Shown here: positions 5,625 to 11,566 of the stretch, piece after piece | How the letters are laid out: each line of letters starts with the position of its first letter | How positions within the stretch are numbered: the first letter of the stretch is position 1 | Source: SIG588 sp045599305 | GTDB taxonomy: Bacteria > Bacillota > Clostridia > Oscillospirales > Acutalibacteraceae | Length of the DNA stretch: 11,566 nt | NCBI GenBank assembly: GCA_045599305.1 | Contig: JAZRVU010000049.1 | Coordinates: 1 to 11,566 of the forward strand | Reading direction: 5' to 3' | Program-made: the position numbers and the translations under genes | Notes under the pieces: model-generated | Databases searched by the model: none | Told to the model about the DNA's origin: nothing | Seen by the model: only the letters and a program-made list of their open reading frames with translations

Positions 5625-6629
5625 ATGATCGAAGTGACTCATCTGACCAAACGGTATGGCGCCCACGTGGCGGTGGACGACATCAGCTTTCATGTGGAGG
5701 ACGGCGAGATCCTCGGCTTTCTGGGGCCCAACGGCGCCGGCAAAAGCACCACGATGAATATTCTGACCGGCTACCTCTCCGCCAGCGAGGGGGCGGTGCG
5801 CATCAACGGCTACGATGTGCTGGAGCAGCCCAACGAGGCGAAATCCCACATCGGCTATCTGCCCGAGCAGCCGCCGCTGTATCTGGACATGACGGTGCGG
5901 GAATACCTCGACTTCATGTATGATTTGAAAAAATGCACCCTGCCCCGCGGGCAGCACATTGCGGAGATCTGCCGCATTCTGAAGATCGAGGATATGTATC
6001 CCCGCCTGATCAAAAACCTGTCGAAGGGCTACCGCCAGCGCGTGGGCTTCGCGCAGGCGCTGATCGGCAACCCGCCGGTGCTGGTGCTGGACGAGCCCAC
6101 CGTGGGTCTTGACCCGAACCAGATCATCGAGATCCGCACCCTTATCAAGAGTCTCGGCCGCAACCACACCGTCATCCTCTCCTCCCACATCCTGTCGGAG
6201 ATCGAGGCGGTGTGCGACCGCATCGTCATCATCAACAAGGGGCGCATCGCGGCGGACGACACAGCGCAGAACCTCTCCGCCCGCTATTCGGCCGATCACC
6301 GGCTGATCGCGCAGGTGAAGGGGCCGTCGGACGACGTGCTGCCGGTCATCTCCACCATTCCCGGCGCCGAAAAGGTGCATCTGCTCACCGCGCGGGACGG
6401 CGCGGCAGAATACAGCATCGAGCCGGCGGAGGGCGCCGACGTGCGGGAGGAGCTCTTCCGCCGCCTGTGCGACCGGAACTGGCCGCTGCTGGGACTGCGG
6501 TCGGCGGAGATGTCGCTGGAGGACATCTTCATTGAACTGACGCGTGAGCAGCCGGTGGTGGCGACACAGAAGAAATCGGTGCGCCGCCGCGCCAAACAGA
6601 CGGAGAAAAAGGAGGGTGACATCCTATGA
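5625..6629 (+). CDS. ABC transporter ATP-binding protein, GldA-like
   Basis: A 334-residue ATPase that would power the permease encoded next. Visible motifs: Walker A G-P-N-G-A-G-K-S-T (34-42), Q-loop Q82, ABC signature L-S-K-G-Y-R-Q (132-138), Walker B V-L-V-L-D-E-P (152-158) with catalytic E157, D-loop G-L-D (161-163) and switch H188. The L-S-K-G-Y variant and the C-terminal extension (about 215-310) ending in L-E-D-I-F-I-E-L are typical of exporter-type ATPases of the CcmA/GldA group. The last 20 residues form a highly basic tail (V-R-R-R-A-K-Q-T-E-K-K). The ATG at 5625 has AAGGAAGGAG 11 bases upstream, a slightly long spacing. Its stop overlaps the permease ATG (ATGA), so translation is coupled. 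The order ATPase, GldF, GldG, DUF4340 identifies the system; the substrate is unknown. Confidence 0.93.
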   Translation: MIEVTHLTKRYGAHVAVDDISFHVEDGEILGFLGPNGAGKSTTMNILTGYLSASEGAVRINGYDVLEQPNEAKSHIGYLPEQPPLYLDMTVREYLDFMYDLKKCTLPRGQHIAEICRILKIEDMYPRLIKNLSKGYRQRVGFAQALIGNPPVLVLDEPTVGLDPNQIIEIRTLIKSLGRNHTVILSSHILSEIEAVCDRIVIINKGRIAADDTAQNLSARYSADHRLIAQVKGPSDDVLPVISTIPGAEKVHLLTARDGAAEYSIEPAEGADVREELFRRLCDRNWPLLGLRSAEMSLEDIFIELTREQPVVATQKKSVRRRAKQTEKKEGDIL

Positions 6630-7336
6630 GCGCCATTTTCAAACGGGAATTCAAGGCGTATTTCACCTCGCCGCTGGGCTATTTCGTGCTGGCGATCGTG
6701 TTCGTCTTCTCCGGCTTCTTCTTTTACATCAACAATCTCTACGGCGGCGCGCCCGACCTTTCCGGCGTGTTCGGCAGCCTGTTCATCGTGGTGCTGCTGA
6801 TCGTGCTGCCGGTGCTGACCATGCGGCTGTTCAGTGAAGAGCGCCGCCAGCGCACCGACCAGGCGCTGCTGACCGCACCGGTGAGCCTCACCGGCATCGC
6901 GCTGGGCAAATTCTTCGCCGCCCTGCTGGTGTTCGCGCTCGCCATTTCGGTCACGCTGGTCTACGCCGTGGTGATGGCGTTCCAGATCGTGCCGGACTGG
7001 CTGGTCATTCTGGGCAACTATCTGGGGCTGCTGTTGCTGGGCGGGCTCATCATCTCCATCGGCCTGCTCATCTCCACCCTGACCGAAAGCCAGTTCGTGG
7101 CGGCCATCGCCACCTTTGCGGTCTCCTTCGCCCTGCTGATGGTGGATGAACTGACCGGCATCTTCACCTCCAACACGGCGGTGGTCACCGTCATCAACTT
7201 CATCTCGGTCTATCAGCGCTACAACAACTTCACCCTCGGCGCCATCAACTACGCCGACATCATCTTCTTTTTAAGCATGCAGGCACTGTTCCTCTTCTTG
7301 ACGGTCCGCTCGCTCGACCGCAAGAGATGGGGCTGA
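6626..7336 (+). CDS. ABC-2 type permease, GldF-like
   Basis: A 236-residue integral membrane protein, the channel partner of the preceding ATPase. Six hydrophobic segments can be read at about 17-38, 48-68, 93-117, 124-150, 157-176 and 210-228. Between segments 2 and 3 is the cytoplasmic motif R-L-F-S-E-E-R-R-Q-R-T-D-Q-A-L-L-T-A-P-V (67-86), characteristic of the ABC-2/GldF/NosY permeases and a likely coupling site for the ATPase. The opening A-I-F-K-R-E-F-K-A-Y-F-T-S-P-L-G-Y is the family's usual N-terminus. The length is typical of the family. GldF is named from gliding Bacteroidetes, but Firmicute homologues occur in non-gliding species. It starts inside the ATPase stop and is followed after 16 bases by the GldG gene. 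Confidence 0.93.
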   Translation: MSAIFKREFKAYFTSPLGYFVLAIVFVFSGFFFYINNLYGGAPDLSGVFGSLFIVVLLIVLPVLTMRLFSEERRQRTDQALLTAPVSLTGIALGKFFAALLVFALAISVTLVYAVVMAFQIVPDWLVILGNYLGLLLLGGLIISIGLLISTLTESQFVAAIATFAVSFALLMVDELTGIFTSNTAVVTVINFISVYQRYNNFTLGAINYADIIFFLSMQALFLFLTVRSLDRKRWG

Positions 7337-7352
7337 AAGGGGGCGCGTTTTC

Positions 7353-8945
7353 ATGAGTGAACGAAACGAACAGATGAACGAACAGATCACCGAGACCGCG
7401 GCCTCCCCGAAAAAACCGCGCGGCCTCAACCGCAAATGGCGCTACGGCACCGCTTCCACCGTGCTGACGGTGGTGGTCATCGCCGCGGTGGTGCTGCTCA
7501 ACGTGGTGGCCAACATTCTGGAGGCCCGCTTCCCCGTGAGCCTCGACCTCACCGCCAACGACACCTACACCATTTCCGACAGCTGCCGCGCCATTGCGGC
7601 GGACACCGAAGCAGACGTGGAGGTCATCGCCTTCCAGACCGAGACCTATTTCAGTTCCCCGAGTCTGGGCAACGACGACCTGAACACCATCGCCCGCCAG
7701 TTCTACGAGGCGATGAAGCAGTGCAACATCGCGTCCGGCGGGCGCATCACCACCCGCTACATCGACTACGCCGACAACCCCGCGCTGGTGGCGAAATACG
7801 CCGACTATGACGTGGACGAGAGCTCCATCCTGTTTTTGAGCGGCGAGCGGTACGGCGTGACCTCGCTGGTGAATATGTTCGAATACGACCAGAACACCTA
7901 TATGTACTACGGGCAGATCAAAGTCACCGAATCGCTGGTGGAGCAGCAGATCGCCACCAACCTGCTGAAGGTGACGGGCGATCTTGCCCCCGTGGTGGTC
8001 ATGACCGGCCACGGCGAGGACAGCTACGCCCTGCAGAACGTGAAGGCGGTGCTGGAAAACAATGCCTATGAGGTCATCGAGTGCGACCTCACCAAATCGG
8101 AGGAGATCACCGACCAGGCGATCACCATGGTCATCCCCGCCCCCGAGACCGACTACAGCAACGACGAGGTGGTGAAGATCCGCGACTGGCTCAAGCAGGA
8201 CGGCGAATATTCCCGCAACCTCGTGATGCTCACCGGCTACAGCGCCGACTGCCAAAACCTCTATGAACTGATCGAGGAGGAATACGGCATCGAGATCACG
8301 CAGGAGATGGTGAACGAGAGCAAAAACTACTACACCTCTCCCTACTACGCCTACGGCGACGTGGCGGAATCCGATTTCACCGGCGATCTGAACGGCGAAA
8401 AGGTGCTCTCCCTCTTCACCCGCCGGCTGATCCTGCACAAGGATAACGACCCCGAGCTCTACCTCTATAATACCCCGCTGGTCACCTTCGGGCAGACGGC
8501 GAAACTGGTCGACCTCTCCAAGGTGGACAAATCCGCACAGGAGAGCGCCACCGAAAAGAGCAGCGACAGCAAGATCGAGACCTACGCGGCGGACGTCTAC
8601 CCCGTGGTGGGCTCCGCCTTCGCGCACAAGCAGGTGCCGTCGCCCACCACCAACACCACGGTGGAATCCTATGTGGTGGTGTTCGGCAGCCCCTATTTCC
8701 TCGACACCAGCATCCTCTCCTACATCACCACCGCGAAAAACGAGGATCTGTTCCTCACCGTGTTCAACGACATCTCCGGCTCCGAGGCCGCGGCCACCGT
8801 TTCCAGCCGCTCGGTGAACACCGTCTACCTCGCCTTTGAGGACGCCCCCGCCAAAGTGCTGGGCATCGGCGTGTTCACGGTGGCGCTGCCGGTCGCCGCA
8901 CTGGCCGCCGGACTGATCGTCTTCTTAAAACGGAGGCACTTATGA
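7353..8945 (+). CDS. GldG family ABC auxiliary protein
   Basis: A 530-residue membrane-anchored protein of the GldG/ABC_transp_aux type. The N-terminus is cytoplasmic and basic (K-K-P-R-G-L-N-R-K-W-R). A transmembrane helix follows at about 35-55, then a large extracytoplasmic region, a second helix at about 502-525 and a basic end K-R-R-H-L. Recognisable family features are D-L-T-A-N-D-T-Y-T-I-S-D (65-76), the strand V-V-V-M-T-G-H-G-E (204-212) and I-P-A-P-E-T-D-Y-S-N-D-E (251-262), where an ancestral Rossmann-like fold resembles a degenerate sensor domain. No catalytic site is apparent. AAAGGGGG precedes the ATG by 9 bases. Its end overlaps the DUF4340 start (ATGA). It probably forms the extracellular part of the transporter complex with the DUF4340 protein. 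Confidence 0.9.
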   Translation: MSERNEQMNEQITETAASPKKPRGLNRKWRYGTASTVLTVVVIAAVVLLNVVANILEARFPVSLDLTANDTYTISDSCRAIAADTEADVEVIAFQTETYFSSPSLGNDDLNTIARQFYEAMKQCNIASGGRITTRYIDYADNPALVAKYADYDVDESSILFLSGERYGVTSLVNMFEYDQNTYMYYGQIKVTESLVEQQIATNLLKVTGDLAPVVVMTGHGEDSYALQNVKAVLENNAYEVIECDLTKSEEITDQAITMVIPAPETDYSNDEVVKIRDWLKQDGEYSRNLVMLTGYSADCQNLYELIEEEYGIEITQEMVNESKNYYTSPYYAYGDVAESDFTGDLNGEKVLSLFTRRLILHKDNDPELYLYNTPLVTFGQTAKLVDLSKVDKSAQESATEKSSDSKIETYAADVYPVVGSAFAHKQVPSPTTNTTVESYVVVFGSPYFLDTSILSYITTAKNEDLFLTVFNDISGSEAAATVSSRSVNTVYLAFEDAPAKVLGIGVFTVALPVAALAAGLIVFLKRRHL

Positions 8946-10621
8946 GCGACCTTGACGAAAAAATGACCGCCGAAACGCCCGTCGAAGAGCCTGTCCGCAA
9001 AGCCCCCGAGGCGGTGGGGCAGGCGGACATCGACGCCTTTGCCAATCAGACGCCGGTGGGAGCCACCCGTGCGGCGAAAAAATCGGCCGGCGGTGGGAAA
9101 AAATCGAAAAAATGGGTAACATGGGTCGCGCTGGCGGGCGCCGTGGCGCTGCTTGCGGCGGCCGTGCTGATCGTGCCGCGGCTGAAGCCGCCGGTGGAGG
9201 ATCCGGAGCCCCCCGCACCCGAGGACACCACCGTGGTGCTGCTGGACAAAGAGGTGAAAAACGCCGACGAAGAGACCCCGTGCCCCGTCACCCGCGTGCA
9301 CATCGCCTCCCGTCTGGATGACTATACCCTGGCGCTGGGGGAGGACAACGTGCTGCGGCTGGAGGGGGAGGAGAATCTCCCCGTCAACACCACCGCCGCC
9401 GCCGATCTGGTGAACACGCTCACCTACATCATGGCGGAGGACACGGTGGCCGACCACGCCGATGACCTGTCGGTCTACGGCCTCACCGCTCCCACCGCCA
9501 CGGTGGAGGTGGACTACGCCGACGGCACCCACCTGACGCTGGATCTGGCCTCGCTGGCGGTCGGCTCCCACTACTATCTGCGGATGAACGGGGAGGATAC
9601 CGTCTATCTGATGAGTTCCTCGCTGCCCGGCACCGTGATGCAGACCGCCGAGACCTATGTGGGCGTCAACCTCATCTCCGCCCCCTCGGTGCACGGCGAG
9701 GACGCGAACGGCTCCGCCGTGATGAAGGAGCTGTCGCTCACCGGGCCGGTGCGCGGCAACCAGATCACCACCCTGCGCCGCCGTGAAAACACCGACAGCG
9801 GCGAATTTTCCAACTGTGCCCACCTGCTCACCGCCCCCTACCTGATGGAGACGGACACCACCATGGCCACCGACGTCTTCGCCGTGACGGAGGTCAACGC
9901 CGCCGACGTGGTGGCGCTGCACCCCACCGAGGGCGAAAAAGAGGAATACGGGCTGGATGACCCGCAGTCGATCGCCAAGATCGTGCTGGCCGTCTACACC
10001 TACACCGCCGACGAGGACGGCAACGTGGCCAGCGGCGGCTACTACAACGAGACGCCGCATCTGGTGCTGCTGGGCAAAAAGGACGCGGACGGCAACTATT
10101 ACGCCATGGTGGACGCGATGGACGTGATCTTTTTGGTGGAGGCGGCCAACGTGCCGTGGGCCGAACGCACCTATCACGATTTCGCGAGCCAGTACCTGTT
10201 TTTGCGCAACCTCACCTCGCTGAAAAGCCTCGGCTGCACGCTGGACGGCAAGACCTACGATTTCGAGTTTGCCCATTTCCCCGAGGCCGAGACGCTGGAT
10301 GAACAGCTGCAGGTGACGGTGGACGGCAAGCAATATCCCACCGACGATTTCCGCACCCTGTATCAGGTGCTGATGACCCTCTGCCGCACCGGTGCCGCAC
10401 CGGCCGAGCCGCAGGGCGACCCGCTGCTCACCGTGCGCATCACCTCCACCGATGAGAACTTCTCGGTCAAGACGATCGACATTTACCCCTACAGCGGCAG
10501 TGTCTACATCGCCCGCGCCAACACCGGCGACACCTACAAGGTGACCGCCAGCAACGTGGACGACGCCATCGTGCAGATCCGGCATTACCTGAACGGCGAG
10601 CCGGTCGTGAACAAGTGGTGA
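8942..10621 (+). CDS. DUF4340 domain-containing membrane-anchored protein
   Basis: A 559-residue protein. The first 56 residues are a cytoplasmic, acidic-then-basic tail ending K-K-S-K-K-W, then a single transmembrane helix (about 57-79), a Pro/Glu-rich stalk (81-96) and a long extracytoplasmic part. DUF4340-type sequence is clear at about 166-222: L-S-V-Y-G-L-T-A-P-T-A-T-V-E-V, then Y-Y-L-R-M-N-G-E-D-T-V-Y-L-M. A related pattern recurs around 330-400 (Y-G-L-D-D-P-Q and D-V-I-F-L-V), so the domain may be repeated. ACGGAGG lies just before the ATG. In GldA/F/G operons of Firmicutes and other phyla a DUF4340 protein often follows GldG and probably works with it outside the membrane. The cytoplasmic tail of more than 50 residues seems long for the family. 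The function is unknown. Confidence 0.88.
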   Translation: MSDLDEKMTAETPVEEPVRKAPEAVGQADIDAFANQTPVGATRAAKKSAGGGKKSKKWVTWVALAGAVALLAAAVLIVPRLKPPVEDPEPPAPEDTTVVLLDKEVKNADEETPCPVTRVHIASRLDDYTLALGEDNVLRLEGEENLPVNTTAAADLVNTLTYIMAEDTVADHADDLSVYGLTAPTATVEVDYADGTHLTLDLASLAVGSHYYLRMNGEDTVYLMSSSLPGTVMQTAETYVGVNLISAPSVHGEDANGSAVMKELSLTGPVRGNQITTLRRRENTDSGEFSNCAHLLTAPYLMETDTTMATDVFAVTEVNAADVVALHPTEGEKEEYGLDDPQSIAKIVLAVYTYTADEDGNVASGGYYNETPHLVLLGKKDADGNYYAMVDAMDVIFLVEAANVPWAERTYHDFASQYLFLRNLTSLKSLGCTLDGKTYDFEFAHFPEAETLDEQLQVTVDGKQYPTDDFRTLYQVLMTLCRTGAAPAEPQGDPLLTVRITSTDENFSVKTIDIYPYSGSVYIARANTGDTYKVTASNVDDAIVQIRHYLNGEPVVNKW

Positions 10622-10644
10622 TTTACCGAAAGGAGCGCTGACCT

Positions 10645-11397
10645 ATGCGTCTGTGTGTGGCCATCCCGTGTTTTTTCAAGGATATCCCCTTCACCGAGGC
10701 GATCCGTCTGGTGGGCAAGCTGGGCTTTGATGCCGCCGAGACCTACGACTGGCGCGCGCTGGATCTGGACGCCGTGCGTGCCGCCTGCGAGGAGAGCGGC
10801 GTGGAGCTCTTAAGTATGTGCACCACCGAATTCCGCATGACCGACCCGGCCTTTCGCGATGCGTGGCTCGCCGGTCTGCGCGAAAGCTGCGCGGCCGCGC
10901 GGAAAATGGGGGTCGGCCGCCTCATCACGCAGGTGGGACCGGACACCGGCGCTCCCCGCGAAGCCCAGCATGAGGCGATCGTGCAGACGCTGCGCGCCGC
11001 CCGTCCCATTCTGGAGGAGAGCGGCATCACCGTCATGATCGAGCCGCTGAACACCCTCGTCAACCACCCGGGTTACTACCTCTGGTCGGCAGCGGAGGGC
11101 TTCGCCATCACCCGCGAGGTGGGGCACCCGCTCGTCAAGGTGGTGTATGACATCTACCATCAGCAGGTGATGGAGGGCAACATCATCCCGAACATCACCC
11201 AAAACCTCGACCAGATCGCCCATCTGCACGCCGCCGGACACCCCGGCCGCCACGAACTGCAAAACGGCGAGAACAACTACTCCTTCATCTTCGCGGCGGC
11301 GGACGCCGCCGGCTACACCGGCGCCTGCGGGCTGGAATACTTCCCGCTGATGCCGGCCAAAGAGAGCCTTGCCGAGGCGAAACGCCTTTTCGCCTGA
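10645..11397 (+). CDS. TIM-barrel sugar isomerase/epimerase (hydroxypyruvate isomerase-like)
   Basis: A 250-residue cytoplasmic enzyme of the AP endonuclease 2/xylose isomerase-like TIM-barrel family. Probable metal ligands and acid/base residues are at the expected strand ends: E133 in M-I-E-P-L-N, D169 and H172 in V-V-Y-D-I-Y-H-Q-Q, H193/H195 in A-H-L-H-A-A-G-H-P-G-R-H-E, and E231 in G-L-E-Y-F-P. This set matches hydroxypyruvate isomerase and related 3-keto-sugar epimerases, in which two glutamates abstract and donate protons around a divalent metal. The substrate cannot be told; hydroxypyruvate, tagatose or allulose-type sugars are all possible. AAAGGAG stands before the ATG, 23 bases after the DUF4340 stop, and the gene ends at the operon terminator, so it is probably co-transcribed. 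Why a metabolic enzyme travels with the ABC system is not explained by the sequence. Confidence 0.9.
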   Translation: MRLCVAIPCFFKDIPFTEAIRLVGKLGFDAAETYDWRALDLDAVRAACEESGVELLSMCTTEFRMTDPAFRDAWLAGLRESCAAARKMGVGRLITQVGPDTGAPREAQHEAIVQTLRAARPILEESGITVMIEPLNTLVNHPGYYLWSAAEGFAITREVGHPLVKVVYDIYHQQVMEGNIIPNITQNLDQIAHLHAAGHPGRHELQNGENNYSFIFAAADAAGYTGACGLEYFPLMPAKESLAEAKRLFA

Positions 11398-11401
11398 AAG
11401 C

Positions 11402-11442
11402 AAAGGCGTCTGCCAATCACATGATCGGCAAACGCTTTTTTT
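11402..11442 (+). terminator. Intrinsic terminator of the ABC operon
   Basis: An imperfect stem of about 11 pairs joins GCGT-TGCC (from 11406) with GGCA-ACGC (ending 11435), with two single mismatches and a small loop around 11423. It is followed by seven T at 11436-11442, five bases after the isomerase stop. This is a strong rho-independent terminator. Confidence 0.88.
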
Positions 11443-11467
11443 GCGGTTTTCCTCACCACAAAACAGG

Positions 11468-11487
11468 GGGCACCGAGAACGGTGCCC
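11468..11487. terminator. Second hairpin, shared terminator between convergent genes
   Basis: GGGCACC (11468-11474) pairs perfectly with GGTGCCC (11481-11487) around a 6-base loop. On plus it is followed by TTATTTTATACTTTT, and on minus it starts immediately after the stop codon of the partial gene at the right edge. It probably ends that gene and backs up the first terminator. Confidence 0.75.
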
Positions 11488-11565
11488 TTATTTTATACTT
11501 TTGACCAAAGCGATAAGATGATCCAACTTTTCATTGCTGAGGCCTTTTACGGCATCCAACAATTC
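11488..11565 (-). CDS. C-terminal end of a minus-strand gene, cut by the window edge
   Basis: The last 25 codons before a TAA stop (plus 11490-11488) read E-L-L-D-A-V-K-G-L-S-N-E-K-L-D-H-L-I-A-L-V-K-S-I-K. The pattern L-L-x2-V-x-x-L-S-x-E-K-L-x-x-L-I-x-L-V forms an amphipathic helix pair often seen at the C-termini of small HTH regulators, but the fragment is too short to name. Codons are AT-rich (TTG, GAA, AAA, AAT, ATA) compared with the GC-ending codons of its neighbours, so the gene may be acquired. The perfect hairpin directly after the stop supports it as a real gene end. Confidence 0.6.
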   Translation of the reverse strand, partial: ELLDAVKGLSNEKLDHLIALVKSIK

Positions 11566-11566
11566 C

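Noticed and set aside
5541..6380. 279-codon open frame on minus across the ABC promoter and ATPase
   Set aside because: Runs through the promoter of the ABC operon and is antisense to Walker A/B motifs. No independent support.
7260..8627. 455-codon open frame on minus, antisense to GldG
   Set aside because: Same Val/Gly/His bias and no family motif. The plus-strand gene has family motifs, two membrane helices and coupled neighbours.
9077..9112. A6 tracts as a possible programmed frameshift site in the DUF4340 gene
   Set aside because: The runs are in phase as Lys-Lys codons and lack the X-XXY-YYZ phase and a downstream structure. The zero frame continues through a normal full-length protein.
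8825..10585. 586-codon open frame on minus, antisense to DUF4340
   Set aside because: Val/Gly/His-rich low-information translation, no ribosome site context, and exact overlap with a clear membrane-anchored protein. A GC-driven shadow.

Overview
The window looks like chromosome of a GC-rich, low-motility Firmicute, most likely a Clostridia/Oscillospirales-type gut bacterium. This is inferred from gene content (ZapA next to a long U32 peptidase-family protein, a DUF4321 membrane protein, and a GldA/GldF/GldG/DUF4340 operon), from GGAGG-type ribosome binding sites and from sigma-A-like promoters. No sequence search could be run. No rRNA, tRNA, CRISPR array or insertion sequence was seen.

Layout. 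(1) Positions 1-1680, minus strand: a small XRE-type HTH regulator followed 13 bases later by a cytoplasmic BNR-repeat (sialidase-fold) protein. A possible third gene starts at the left edge. (2) Divergent from the regulator, a near-consensus promoter carries a perfect 18-bp palindrome in its core and drives a small acidic protein of about 63 residues that I do not recognise. (3) A long hairpin at about 1953-1993 separates this unit from a convergent operon. (4) Positions 5406 down to 2030, minus strand: an unrecognised 220-residue protein with an Ala/Pro/Glu-rich linker, zapA, a U32-family protein (RlhA/TrhP-like), and a DUF4321 membrane protein, tightly spaced and led by an extended -10 promoter. 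(5) Positions 5540-11442, plus strand: one operon encoding an ABC ATPase, an ABC-2 permease of the GldF type, a GldG-type auxiliary protein, a DUF4340 membrane-anchored protein and a TIM-barrel sugar isomerase/epimerase. Its junctions are ATGA overlaps or short gaps, and it ends in a clear intrinsic terminator. (6) The right edge holds the last 25 codons of a convergent minus-strand gene with AT-richer codon use.

The Gld-type operon probably encodes an envelope ABC system of unknown substrate: the ATPase powers the permease, and two proteins with large extracytoplasmic domains are anchored beside it. The ZapA operon joins cell division (FtsZ-ring assembly) with a probable RNA-hydroxylation enzyme and two poorly known proteins. 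The most novel-looking element is the regulator, palindromic operator and small acidic protein module at 1360-1904. The 220-residue protein ahead of zapA comes next.
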